A stretch of DNA of 64,000 nt. Source: Neobacillus cucumis. Lineage in GTDB: Bacteria > Bacillota > Bacilli > Bacillales_B > DSM-18226. Both the position numbers and the translations under genes were made by a program. The notes below the pieces were generated by a model. The model was not told where the DNA came from. It saw nothing but the letters and a program-made list of their open reading frames with translations, and searched no databases. The DNA is taken from contig NZ_JAEHGC010000006.1 of NCBI RefSeq assembly GCF_016107705.1, positions 62,001-126,000 on the forward strand, in the 5' to 3' direction. Position 1 is the stretch's first letter; each line of letters begins with the position of its first letter. This document shows, piece by piece, positions 34,316-43,030 of the stretch.

Positions 34316-35506
34316 ATGAAACGACGTTTAATTAATTATAAATCAAATGAACAGCCTTCAGACATTGGAAAGTCTGCACTCGAATGCCGTGTAGAGTTTA
34401 TTAAGGATGCTTTTGGGAACACTGAGGATTTGTTAATGCTTCCTATTCTATATCATGAGGAGAAAGGAATTCTTTTCTATTTTGAAACCATTTCCGATTC
34501 GGAGAAAATCCAGGAAAGTATCTTAGTTCCTTTAAGTAAAAATCCAGAATTAGATTTTGGTGACATTCCATATACTGCTGAAACAAAAAGTAAGATAAAG
34601 CTTGAAGATACCATAAATGCATTGCTACAAGGAAATACAATTTTGATCGTTCAAGAAGAGGATGATCTCTTTTCATTTAATACAAAGAAAGACTTATCGC
34701 GAAGCCCCCAGGACTATTCAGAACTTGATTATGTTTATCGGAATCCAAAAGGAGCTCTTGGTGCAAAAGTGGCAATTATTGAAGGAAAGGCAATGGATGC
34801 GATTCGCTTAAAACAGGAAGAGACTGATTTAAACGGTCGATATTATGATGAGTTTTTAAAAAGCGGGGTAGCAACGGGTTTTTATACAGATTATAATGTT
34901 CAGTCCGTCTGCCCTTTATTACTTAAACATACAAAGGATCCGTTATTACCGCTGATAAAAATTCATAGTAAAGGTCATCGAGCAGAATCAGTGGGGATGG
35001 CGTTGTTTAATAATGACAAAATGACAGGAAAACTAACAATTCCAGAATCAAAGGTGTTTATACTTCTTAGTGGAGGTATAAAACAGAAGGTTTCCTTCTT
35101 GGTGAGAACGAAGCATCGTTATCAACAAAACCAATTGAATTATGTCATTGTTGAAATTCTCAATTCCCGGCCAAAGACAAAACTAAATGTGAAAAATGGT
35201 GCTGTTACCGCTAAATTAGCCTTAAAGCTCCAATATCGGATTCGAGAATATCCTAAAAATCATTTATCAAGTTCGCTTCTTTTAAAACAGCTTAATAACG
35301 AAATAAATGCTGGATTAACGAATACTGCTAAAAAAACGATATCGAAGTTACAAGAAGCGAATTGTGATGGGTTAGGAATTGAAGAAGAAATCAAGGTCCA
35401 CCATCATCGACTTTGGGAGGGAAAATATAAAAATGTTGCGATTAAAGAGATCCCCATAAAGGTAGACCTTCAATTGGAGCTATTGAATTCTGGGATCATT
35501 AATTAA
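34316..35506 (+). CDS. Soluble hybrid of GerAA amino-terminal domain and GerAC carboxy region
   Basis: 396 residues, no signal peptide, lipobox or membrane helix. Residues about 24-140 follow the GerAA amino domain: EFIKDAFGNTEDLLMLPILY, GILFYFETISDSEKIQESIL and INALLQGNTILIVQEEDDL line up with the same places in the GerAA of this window (IDGLVDTKIVEQVVLKP, LKSNLAVLTDG). Residues about 150-390 follow GerAC: AKVAIIEGKAMDA, DPLLPLIKI, VGMALFNNDKMTGKL and the long helical end match ADALIVKGSTAK, TPTLPVIEL and VGMAVFNKDLKLKGF of GerAC at 8754-9944. The five or six membrane spans of GerAA and the lipid anchor are missing. It might regulate or assemble receptors, or bind them as a decoy. Own ribosome site, single gene. 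Confidence 0.72.
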   Translation: MKRRLINYKSNEQPSDIGKSALECRVEFIKDAFGNTEDLLMLPILYHEEKGILFYFETISDSEKIQESILVPLSKNPELDFGDIPYTAETKSKIKLEDTINALLQGNTILIVQEEDDLFSFNTKKDLSRSPQDYSELDYVYRNPKGALGAKVAIIEGKAMDAIRLKQEETDLNGRYYDEFLKSGVATGFYTDYNVQSVCPLLLKHTKDPLLPLIKIHSKGHRAESVGMALFNNDKMTGKLTIPESKVFILLSGGIKQKVSFLVRTKHRYQQNQLNYVIVEILNSRPKTKLNVKNGAVTAKLALKLQYRIREYPKNHLSSSLLLKQLNNEINAGLTNTAKKTISKLQEANCDGLGIEEEIKVHHHRLWEGKYKNVAIKEIPIKVDLQLELLNSGIIN

Positions 35507-35526
35507 CGGTGGCCTTGTGCATCATC

Positions 35527-35570
35527 AAAAAAAAGATTACGGCTATGAGAAGTTCTTCGTGACCGTAATC
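35527..35570 (-). terminator. Terminator of the isochorismatase-type gene
   Basis: GATTACGG (35535-35542) pairs with CCGTAATC (35563-35570); on the minus strand a run of eight Ts follows. Confidence 0.88.
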
Positions 35571-35609
35571 AACAAATAGGTTCTCCTTTTGCTTATTGAA
35601 AGATAGTTA

Positions 35610-36167
35610 TTAGTTTGTTGTTTTAACAAGGAAATCATCAGTTGTCTTGATGGTAGCATATAGGCTTCCAAGTGCTGCCATAAACACAGCATGGACATCT
35701 ACAGCCTTAATGGTTTTATTGTTAAGGGTAAGATGGGGGCATGTACATGCATCCTCAAGGACTGTACAACTAAAACCAAGGTCTACAGCTGCACGGCATG
35801 TTGCATCGATGCACATATGGCTCATCATGCCAACAATGATTACATGTTCGATACCTAGATTTTTTAATTCTGCTTCTAATGAAGTATGTAAAAAACTGTT
35901 CGGGAAATGCTTTTGAATCACAGTTTCACTTTCTAAGGGTGTAACACTTTGATGAATCTGAACTCCTTCTGTGTCCGGTGTAAAAAATGGTGCTTGTGTA
36001 TCTTTGAAAATGTGTTGAATGTGAAAAAGAGGGAGATTGTTTTTACGAAAATAATCTAAGATAGCCCTCGCATTTTTCGCAGCTTTTTCTGTTTCATGGA
36101 GTGGCATTTTTCCTCCAGGAAAATAATCGTTTTGAATATCAACTAGAATTAAGGCGGTCTTTTCCAA
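35610..36167 (-). CDS. Cysteine hydrolase of the isochorismatase family
   Basis: 185 residues from TTG 36167, eight bases after AAAGGGG; an upstream TTG at 36191 lacks a site. The triad is visible: Asp in LILVDIQNDYF, Lys in VIQKHFPNSF (about 90-99) and Cys in MSHMCIDATCRAAVDLG (about 123-139). The family includes nicotinamidases, isochorismatases and carbamoylases; substrate unknown. Downstream on the other side lies the big 52-bp repeat array. Confidence 0.9.
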   Translation of the reverse strand: MEKTALILVDIQNDYFPGGKMPLHETEKAAKNARAILDYFRKNNLPLFHIQHIFKDTQAPFFTPDTEGVQIHQSVTPLESETVIQKHFPNSFLHTSLEAELKNLGIEHVIIVGMMSHMCIDATCRAAVDLGFSCTVLEDACTCPHLTLNNKTIKAVDVHAVFMAALGSLYATIKTTDDFLVKTTN

Positions 36168-36369
36168 TTTATATACCCCTTTCTCTATCAAAATACTGGA
36201 TTACCATTGTACATAATATTCGGCATCACTAAATAAATTACCTTTTTCAATGGAACATCTTTGCAATAAAACAGTCGAGGCCATTGAGGGCGGAAATCAG
36301 ATAAGAGAAAGGAAAAGTGTCACTAATATGAATTGATCGTTTTGATGATTATAGAAAAAGAGAGGGCGA

Positions 36370-37859
36370 GTGGGAACAAATAGGCTTCATAATACCCTTA
36401 GCGAAAGAAATGGTGTGATTCCGGGAACTAACAGGTCTTCATAGTGCCCGTGGGGAAGAAAAACTAAGAAGTGCGGGAACTAACAGGTCTTCATAGTGCC
36501 CGTGGGGAAGAAAAATTAAGAGGTGCGGGAAGCATCAGGCCTTCATAGTGCCCGTGGGGAAGAAAAACTAAGAAGTGCGGGAACTAACAGGTCTTCATAG
36601 TGCCCGTGGGGAAGAAAAACTGAGAAGTGCGGGAAGCATCAGGCCTTCATAATACCCATGGGGAAGAAAAACTAAGAAGTGTGGGAAGCATCAGGCCTTC
36701 ATAGTGCCCGTGGGGAAGAAAAACTAAGAAGTGCGGGAACTAACAGGTCTTCATAGTGCCCATGGGGAAGAAAAACTAAGAAGTGCGGGAAGCATCAGGC
36801 CTTCATAATGCCTTTGGGGGGAAGAAAAACTAAGAAGTGCGGGAAGCATCAGGCCTTCATAGTGCCCGTGGGGAAGAAAAACTAAGAAGTGCGGGAAGCA
36901 TAAGGCCTTCATAGTGCCCATGGGGAAGAAAAACGAAGAAGTGTGGGAAGCATCAGGCCTTCATAGTGCCCGTGGGGAAGAAAAACTAAGAAGTGTGGGA
37001 ACTAACAGGTCTTCATAGTGCCCCTGGGGAAGAAAAACTAAGAAGTGCGGGAAGCATCAGGCCTTCATAATGCCCGTGGGGAAGAAAAACTGAGAAGTGC
37101 GGGAAGCATCAGGCCTTCATAATGCCCATGGGGAAGAAAAACTAAGAAGTGTGGGAAGCATAAGGCCTTCATAGTGCCCGTGGGGAAGAAAAACTAAGAA
37201 GTGCGGGAACTAACAGGTCTTCATAGTGCCCGTGGGGAAGAAAAACTAAGAAGTGCGGGAAGCATCAGGCCTTCATAGTGCCCGTGGGGAAGAAAAACTA
37301 AGAAGTGCGGGAAGCATCAGGCCTTCATAGTGCCCGTGGGGAAGAAAAACTGAGAAGTGCGGGAAGCATCAGGCCTTCATAATGCCCATGGGGAAGAAAA
37401 ACTAAGAAGTGTGGGAAGCATCAGGCCTTCATAGTGCCCGTGGGGAAGAAAAACGAAGAAGTGCGGGAACTAACAGGTCTTCATAGTGCCCATGGGGAAG
37501 AAAAACGAAGAAGTGCGGGAAGCATCAGGCCTTCATAATGCCCGTGGGGAAGAAAAACAAAGAAGTGTGGGAAGCATCAGGCCTTCATAGTGCCCGTGGG
37601 GAAGAAAAACTAAGAAGTGCGGGAACTAACAGGTCTTCATAGTGCCCATGGGGAAGAAAAACAAAGAAGTGCGGGAAGCATCAGGCCTTCATAATGCCCG
37701 TGGGGAAGAAAAACTAAGAAGTGCGGGAACTAACAGGTCTTCATAGTGCCCGTGGGGAAGAAAAACTAAGAAGTGCGGGAACTAACAGGTCTTCATAGTG
37801 CCCGTGGGGAAGAAAAAACAAAAAGCGTAGGCACTATCAGGTACCGATAGTGCCCGTAA
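36370..37859. repeat. Tandem array of 27 units of 52 bp
   Basis: From 36419 to 37824 the sequence repeats every 52 bp (one unit has two extra bases), flanked by a decayed unit on each side (36370-36418, 37825-37859). Each unit runs GTGCGGGAA, a variable middle, CTTCATAGTGCCC, GTGGGGAAGAAAAACTAAGAA. Two middles occur: A (CTAACAGGT, 10 units) and B (GCATCAGGC, 17 units). GTGTGGG variants are followed by an A unit in nearly every case, which shows block duplication of several units. GGGAACTA/TAGTGCCC give each A unit a hairpin, and the last unit has the perfect form GGCACTATC/GATAGTGCC. The 52-bp period shifts frame, so it is non-coding. Confidence 0.95.
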
Positions 37860-37901
37860 TCAAACAACAATCCGTTCAAGCAAACCTCAACCAAAAAAAG
37901 T

Positions 37902-39056
37902 TTAACCTTGCTTTAATTTCTCCAAAGCCTCTACGGCCAAAAGGCGGAAATATTCTGCTGCAGGTAAAATGGCATCTTCATCCACAACAAACTTCGGATG
38001 GTGTAAATCATATGGTCCGCCTGACCCAATCATCACAAAAGCTCCCGGTAGTTTCTCCTGATAAAAAGCAAAATCCTCGCCAATAGAGCTTGCTTCCACG
38101 ACTTTTGTCTTGTAGCCAGCATTAGCCCCAACCTCAAGTGCAAAATCTGCCCATTCAGGGGTATTATTCACGGATGGGGGTCCCGGATGCCAAACAAGCT
38201 CTACCCTTGCATTAAACGTCACACCAATTCCGTGTAAAATTTGTTCCATGCGCTTCTGAATAAAAGCTCTCTGGGTCTTACTAAATGTTCGGACAGTTCC
38301 TTCTAAATAGGCAGTACCCGGAATTACATTCCATGTTGAGCCGCTATGAATTTGCGTAATACTTACAACAGCGGTCTCCTTTGGCGGCACATTCCGGCTT
38401 ATAATCGTTTGTAAGGTGGAAATGATTTGACTGGTAATGATAATCGGGTCATTTCCTTCTTCCGGTTTGGCCGCATGAGCCCCAGTTGCGGTAACATGAA
38501 TTTCAAAGCGGTCGACTCCGGCAGTCAGGGCACCATGCTTTGTCCCCAATGATCCAACCTTAAGTGTCGGATCATTATGCAGTCCGAAAATCACGTCCAC
38601 ATCATCTAATACATGGGTTTCGAGGATTGCTCTAGCACCATGGCCCGTTTCCTCCGCCGGTTGAAAAATCAGCCGAATCGTTCCGGCTAAGTTATTTTCT
38701 TCTTTTTTCAATAAAAAGGCAGTTCCTAAAATGACGGAGGTATGAAAATCATGCCCGCAGGCGTGCATTACGCCTTGACGTTTTGAGGTGAAACTTACCT
38801 CGGATTGTTCCAAAATTGGCAATGCATCAATATCGCAGCGAAGCGCAATGGTTGGACCTGGTTTACTTCCTTTAATTTCAGCTACCACACCTGTTTTCAG
38901 CGGCAGGTTAAGGATGCTAATATTTTGCAATAGCAGCGCTTCTTTAATTTTTCGCGTCGTTTCAAATTCTTCATTTGATAATTCTGGTTCCAAATGAAGA
39001 TTCCTTCTGAAGTTCACTAAATAATCCCCTAACTCCTTCACTTGCAAGGTACTCAT
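37902..39056 (-). CDS. M20-family amidohydrolase (aminoacylase/hippurate-hydrolase type)
   Basis: About 384 residues. Metal-binding motifs: ACGHDFHTSVILG (about 98-110), QPAEETGHGARAIL with catalytic Glu, LHNDP-type His, and final His in YDLHHPKF. The dimerisation lid domain (about 175-290) includes DRFEIHVTATGAHAAKPEEG. Removes acyl groups from amino acids or similar amides in the cytosol. The start is unsure: ATG 39056 abuts AGGGAG, whereas TTG 39047 has good spacing; a longer frame up to 39107 has no site. Confidence 0.93.
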   Translation of the reverse strand: MSTLQVKELGDYLVNFRRNLHLEPELSNEEFETTRKIKEALLLQNISILNLPLKTGVVAEIKGSKPGPTIALRCDIDALPILEQSEVSFTSKRQGVMHACGHDFHTSVILGTAFLLKKEENNLAGTIRLIFQPAEETGHGARAILETHVLDDVDVIFGLHNDPTLKVGSLGTKHGALTAGVDRFEIHVTATGAHAAKPEEGNDPIIITSQIISTLQTIISRNVPPKETAVVSITQIHSGSTWNVIPGTAYLEGTVRTFSKTQRAFIQKRMEQILHGIGVTFNARVELVWHPGPPSVNNTPEWADFALEVGANAGYKTKVVEASSIGEDFAFYQEKLPGAFVMIGSGGPYDLHHPKFVVDEDAILPAAEYFRLLAVEALEKLKQG

Positions 39057-39236
39057 CTCCCTAACGAATTTAGGTACTATGGTAAGTATCTCGAGTAAAG
39101 AAGTCAATTAATCAAACCTCTGTAATTTCAGAATATTCAACCTGTATTGATTGACTTAAAAACAAAGAAAAGCCTAAAATGAATTAAACTTATTGAAAAA
39201 CTTGAAATTACTTAAATCAAAACAGAGGTGTGCACT

Positions 39237-39608
39237 TTGTTTATAAAACAACCGTTGGATGAATTTTTAGGATTACAATATGAAAGAGTCGAAGAAAACA
39301 GGATAAAAGTAACTTTGCCCATTCAACCGTTATATGTGAACAGTGTTGGCGTTGTACACGGAGGGATTATTTCCTCTCTCGCGGATGTAGCAATGTGCAA
39401 TGTTATTGCTGCTAATGAAGATGGTACACAAAGGGTCGTAACAACCGATTTAAATGTTACCTTTTTAAAAGGAGCAAAGGGAGAATACCTGATTGCTCAT
39501 GCTCATGTATTTAAGCAAGGCCGCACGCTTACCCATGCGGAATGCTCCATCTACGATGATCAAGAAAAATTAGTAACCAAGGCAAAAGCAATTTTATTCA
39601 ATAGTTGA
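39237..39608 (+). CDS. PaaI-family thioesterase (hotdog fold)
   Basis: About 123 residues from TTG 39237, six bases after AGAGGTG. The hotdog helix and catalytic region VHGGIISSLADVAMCNVIAA and the later VTTDLNVTFLKGAKGEYLIA are typical of PaaI/YigI thioesterases, which hydrolyse aryl- or acyl-CoA thioesters. It is followed directly by the GST-like gene with shared GAGGTG spacing, so both are likely in one transcript with the GNAT gene. Confidence 0.88.
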   Translation: MFIKQPLDEFLGLQYERVEENRIKVTLPIQPLYVNSVGVVHGGIISSLADVAMCNVIAANEDGTQRVVTTDLNVTFLKGAKGEYLIAHAHVFKQGRTLTHAECSIYDDQEKLVTKAKAILFNS

Positions 39609-39620
39609 GAGGTGCCCGAC

Positions 39621-40625
39621 ATGTCAAAAAGCGAAACCACTTCAGGAACTGTTACAGAAATAAGCTCCGATGGTTCTTTTAAACGTCAAAAAAATAGATT
39701 TATTACACCCTTTGGTACAAGCGAGGGTGAACTTCCAGTAGAAGCAGGACGATACCGGCTATTATGGTCGGCTGTCTGCCCTTGGGCCCATCGATCGGTG
39801 ATTGTTCGAAGAGTACTAGGATTAGAGGGTAGCATCAGTTTGGGAACTGCCAGTCCAATGCGTCCAAAGCTTCCGCATGTGGACTGGGAATTTTCTTTGG
39901 ATGAGAATGGTGTAGACCCAGTTTTAGGAATCCGCTACCTAAGTGAAATCTACAAAAAAACTGACCCCGATTATACGGGACGGCCAACGGTTCCTGTATT
40001 TGTTGATGTAAAGGAACAAAAGGTCGTTAACAATGATTATTTTAAATTAACAAACTATCTTGAAACTTCTTGGGCACCTTTTCATAAGGAAAATGCACCG
40101 AATTTGTATCCGGAACATTTACGCGAAGAGATTGATGCTCTAAACGACGTCATCTTCCATGAAGTGAACAATGGGGTGTATAAATGCGGCTTTGCCCAAT
40201 CGCAGGAAGCCTATGAAGAGTCATTTGATGTTCTTTTTGCTCGTCTCGATGTACTAGAGCAGCGACTTGCAGGGCAGCGGTTCTTATTTGGTGATTATAT
40301 TACCGATTCAGATGTTCGTCTTTATGCAACGCTGGTTCGATTTGATTGCGCCTATTATTCAGCATTCAAATGTAATCGAAATCGTATTGTGGATTTTCCA
40401 AACTTATGGGGCTATTTACGTGATTTATTTCAGACACCTGGTTTTGGCGATACAACAGATTTTGCTGCGATTAAGAAGCACTATCATTTATCAAACCATA
40501 TCGCAAGTGATGACCAAAAAGGCCAGAATAGCATTTTACCGAAGGGGCCGGATCTTTCAGGTCTATATTCCGAGCATAACCGCCATGAATTAAGCAAGAA
40601 GGAAGAAAAATTTTTAAGGGGATGA
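39621..40625 (+). CDS. Xi-class GST-like reductase (S-glutathionyl-hydroquinone reductase family)
   Basis: 334 residues. Catalytic Cys in SAVCPWAHRSVIVRR (about 50-64), the long insert with RYLSEIYKKTDPDYTGRPTV, and an all-helical carboxy domain with RFLFGDYITDSDVRLYATLV match the ECM4/YqjG class. Such enzymes reduce S-thiolated hydroquinones. Bacillaceae make bacillithiol, not glutathione, so the natural thiol here may be bacillithiol (inference). ATG 39621 chosen from spacing to GAGGTG. Confidence 0.9.
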   Translation: MSKSETTSGTVTEISSDGSFKRQKNRFITPFGTSEGELPVEAGRYRLLWSAVCPWAHRSVIVRRVLGLEGSISLGTASPMRPKLPHVDWEFSLDENGVDPVLGIRYLSEIYKKTDPDYTGRPTVPVFVDVKEQKVVNNDYFKLTNYLETSWAPFHKENAPNLYPEHLREEIDALNDVIFHEVNNGVYKCGFAQSQEAYEESFDVLFARLDVLEQRLAGQRFLFGDYITDSDVRLYATLVRFDCAYYSAFKCNRNRIVDFPNLWGYLRDLFQTPGFGDTTDFAAIKKHYHLSNHIASDDQKGQNSILPKGPDLSGLYSEHNRHELSKKEEKFLRG

Positions 40626-40632
40626 TGGGCTC

Positions 40633-41133
40633 TTGATTATACGTGATGCACGATTGGAGGAAATGGCTTTTATTCGTGAACAGAGAGTCAAGGCTTATCA
40701 GGAACATGCTGCCCGTATTCCTGAAGGTCATTGGAATGCGTTGAAAAACGGCATTTCCTCAGAGGGGGATTTGCATCCGGGGGCGGTGAGGATTGTTGCC
40801 GAAATGGATGGTGCGATTGTAGGCAGTGTGGTTTTATTCCCAGCAAAGATGGATGCTTACGAAGGGCTGTTGGAGGAGTTGGATCATCCCGAAATCCGAA
40901 TGCTAGCTGTTACGCCGGAAGCCCGTGGTAAAGGTGTGGCGAAATTATTGATTTTAGAATGTATTTCACGTGCAAAGGCGCTTGGACATAGTGCAATTGG
41001 TCTCCATACAGGAGAATTTATGGAAAGCGCGATGCGGCTTTATGAACATTTAGGTTTTGAACGGCAGCCGGAATTCGATTTTGAGCCTGCAAATGACGGA
41101 ATAATCGTCAAAGCGTACAGGTTTTCATTTTAA
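40633..41133 (+). CDS. GNAT-family N-acetyltransferase
   Basis: 166 residues starting with TTG 40633 behind AAGGGG. The acetyl-CoA pyrophosphate-binding motif is IRMLAVTPEARGKGVAKLLI (about 93-112), with the later LYEHLGFERQPEF. Acceptor substrate unknown. Seven bases after the GST-like gene, so it probably belongs to the thioesterase-GST-GNAT operon. Confidence 0.9.
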   Translation: MIIRDARLEEMAFIREQRVKAYQEHAARIPEGHWNALKNGISSEGDLHPGAVRIVAEMDGAIVGSVVLFPAKMDAYEGLLEELDHPEIRMLAVTPEARGKGVAKLLILECISRAKALGHSAIGLHTGEFMESAMRLYEHLGFERQPEFDFEPANDGIIVKAYRFSF

Positions 41134-41143
41134 AAAAATCGCA

Positions 41144-41217
41144 ACGCAGATAAAAGTCCTGGGAACGCAGATAAATGGATGAGAATCGCAGATAAATTCT
41201 ATTTTAACGCAGATAAA
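41144..41217. repeat. Four copies of (A/T)CGCAGATAAA at exact 21-bp spacing
   Basis: ACGCAGATAAA at 41144-41154, 41165-41175 and 41207-41217, and TCGCAGATAAA at 41186-41196. The 10-base spacers differ. A 21-bp period places all copies on one face of the helix, as in operator arrays or iterons. It lies between the GNAT gene and a convergent membrane-protein gene. Confidence 0.85.
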
Positions 41218-41275
41218 ACGTTCTAAGTGAATCAAATTTGTGAATAGACCAGGGCGAAACCTCCGGCATTAATAA

Positions 41276-41788
41276 TTACTTCATTTTATCCAGGGAAACA
41301 TTAAACATCAAGCATAGAAAAACAGAAAAAATGACAGATAGAATAAGTGCCAGCATCGGTCTTTGATAATGAATCCGGAGCATTATGAACATAACAATAA
41401 CGAAAAATAAGGACCATAATAGGTTCCAGTTATGGTGATAGGTAATGGCACCCCATTTTATCGATAAAAATTCCAATATAACAAAAAGGACGACAAACAA
41501 AGAAATGTAAAGCACTTGGGAGGAGAGACCTTTTCTAAAAGGAAATTTTGAAAGGTAAATCCAGGTCGATAGTGGCATCCCTAGTAAAATAAGTAACAAC
41601 ATCGGTATCATGGCAAAAGGCAGCCCATTTGGCTCCATTTGCCATAGTTGATATTTATAGCAGATGAGTTCGTATAAAGCATTTCCAAGCGATGCATACA
41701 GAAGTGTGGGATAATAGGGTTTCCAATTGCGGTCTGCTAACTTAAAGGCAGCGGCAATCCAGAAAATCGAGTAGGCAATAGCAATCAT
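41276..41788 (-). CDS. CBO0543-type membrane protein
   Basis: 170 residues with five or six membrane helices and the family pattern: IAYSIFWIAAAFKLADRNWK, PTLLYASLGNALYELICY and WGAITYHHNWNLLWS. These proteins are common in Bacillus and Clostridium, and their function is unknown. Single gene. Confidence 0.8.
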   Translation of the reverse strand: MIAIAYSIFWIAAAFKLADRNWKPYYPTLLYASLGNALYELICYKYQLWQMEPNGLPFAMIPMLLLILLGMPLSTWIYLSKFPFRKGLSSQVLYISLFVVLFVILEFLSIKWGAITYHHNWNLLWSLFFVIVMFIMLRIHYQRPMLALILSVIFSVFLCLMFNVSLDKMK

Positions 41789-41884
41789 GAAGAGCTCCTC
41801 AAAGTCTTTTTATCCTATAATTCCCAAAAGAGGATGTTACATTCATCGTTTTAGACAATGTTAAAGTGAAAGGGGGGAGATTTT

Positions 41885-42181
41885 ATGATTTTAGAAGCGG
41901 CTATGCTTCAAGTTAAACAAGGGAAAGAGCAGGAATTCGAGGAGACTTTTCGCCAAGCCTCCAAAATAATATCCTCCATGGGTGGCTATATATCCCATGA
42001 GTTACAGCGCTGTCTGGAGGTTGACGGAAAATATTTGTTAACGGTGAAATGGGAGACATTAGAAGACCATACCGTTGGATTCCGGCAATCAAATGAATAT
42101 CAGGAATGGAAAAAGCTTTTACATCATTTTTATGATCCGTTCCCTACGGTTGAACATTTCGAAAAAGTGAATCTATCTTAA
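41885..42181 (+). CDS. Antibiotic biosynthesis monooxygenase-like (ABM) protein
   Basis: 98 residues with a dimeric alpha/beta-barrel fold: EAAMLQVKQGKEQEFEETFR, GYISHELQRCLEV, YLLTVKWETLEDHTVGFRQS and final HFYDPFPTVEHF. Members include monooxygenases and haem-degrading proteins; the exact reaction is unknown. AAGGGGGGAG precedes the start. Confidence 0.88.
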   Translation: MILEAAMLQVKQGKEQEFEETFRQASKIISSMGGYISHELQRCLEVDGKYLLTVKWETLEDHTVGFRQSNEYQEWKKLLHHFYDPFPTVEHFEKVNLS

Positions 42182-42186
42182 ATTTA

Positions 42187-42217
42187 AAAAGCAGTTCTAC
42201 CTTATTAGAACTGCTTT
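42187..42217. terminator. Bidirectional terminator
   Basis: AAAAGCAGTTCT pairs with AGAACTGCTTTT (42187-42217), between the convergent ABM gene and the small membrane-protein gene. Confidence 0.9.
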
Positions 42218-42227
42218 TGATGTGCAA

Positions 42228-42524
42228 TTATGCCTGTCTATATGATTTTGCAGCATCGACCATTAGTACGATGGCGGTAACAATATGCATGATCATTCCG
42301 ACAATTGGAATCCAAGCAATACAGGAAGTCACAATCCCAAGGATGCTCCCCGAAACAGCATCGCCATCCTTTTTGGCTAAAACAAGAGTTATAATATGTA
42401 AAACCAGCATGATCCCCAGTGGAGTCCAAGCAAGACTTAAGACAATCGTTCCGCCTAGAATCGGAATTCCCAGTAATGCCTCTAAACCGCCCGTTACCCA
42501 TTTAAGAACTTTCGAAGGTGACAT
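42228..42524 (-). CDS. Small three-helix membrane protein, unknown
   Basis: 98 residues, three hydrophobic segments (LEALLGIPILGGTIVLSLAW, IMLVLHIITLVLA, WIPIVGMIMHIVTAIVLMV). It resembles small DUF4064/YtxH-neighbour type Bacillus membrane proteins in look only; no firm family. Confidence 0.7.
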   Translation of the reverse strand: MSPSKVLKWVTGGLEALLGIPILGGTIVLSLAWTPLGIMLVLHIITLVLAKKDGDAVSGSILGIVTSCIAWIPIVGMIMHIVTAIVLMVDAAKSYRQA

Positions 42525-42691
42525 CCTAAATCCCCCATAAATCTTTATTTAAATATATAATATTGTTTAACCAATCTTATTCTACCGTTTTAATCCAAAA
42601 ATAGAAATTAATATCCTCCCCAATGAAAATAATTACCAAAAATGGAAACTAAGGTATAATATGCATATATAGAAATTAGGGGGGATTATTG

Positions 42692-42904
42692 ATGTCTAGT
42701 GGTCATTCCTTTTTTGCATCAGAGGGCCTATTTGTCTTATTTAGCTTTTTGCCGATTATTGTTTATTTAGTGCTGATTGTACTAGGAATTCTTTTCGTTA
42801 TTAAAGTTAATAAGTTTATGAATGAAAAAACAAAGTTAGAGCGGGAAAGAAATGAAAAGCTTGATGAACTATTAAAGACTATAAGAAAAAATAACGAAAT
42901 TTAA
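42692..42904 (+). CDS. Small membrane protein with charged tail
   Basis: 70 residues from ATG 42692. One to two hydrophobic segments (GLFVLFSFLPIIVYLVLIVL) followed by a charged helical tail (NEKTKLERERNEKLDELLKT). Function unknown. Good ribosome site and terminator support a real gene. Confidence 0.7.
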   Translation: MSSGHSFFASEGLFVLFSFLPIIVYLVLIVLGILFVIKVNKFMNEKTKLERERNEKLDELLKTIRKNNEI

Positions 42905-42917
42905 ATTATGATTATAC

Positions 42918-42944
42918 AGGCTTGGAGGGATCCAAGCTTTTTCA
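42918..42944 (+). terminator. Intrinsic terminator
   Basis: GCTTGGA pairs with TCCAAGC, then TTTTTCATTTTT. Confidence 0.85.
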
Positions 42945-43030
42945 TTTTTAATACAATAGGCCAAACTCTCGCTGAATATAATTACCATGATACGTTTTTT
43001 CATCTTCTTATTGAAAGAAGGTATTTGGTG

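Noticed and set aside
36370..37859. Large repeat array as a CRISPR array
   Set aside because: The units are contiguous 52-mers; the variable middle has only two forms, so there are no unique spacers, and no cas genes are in the window.
42217..42540. Plus-strand 107-codon frame
   Set aside because: Antisense to the small three-helix membrane protein, which has the better ribosome site and composition.
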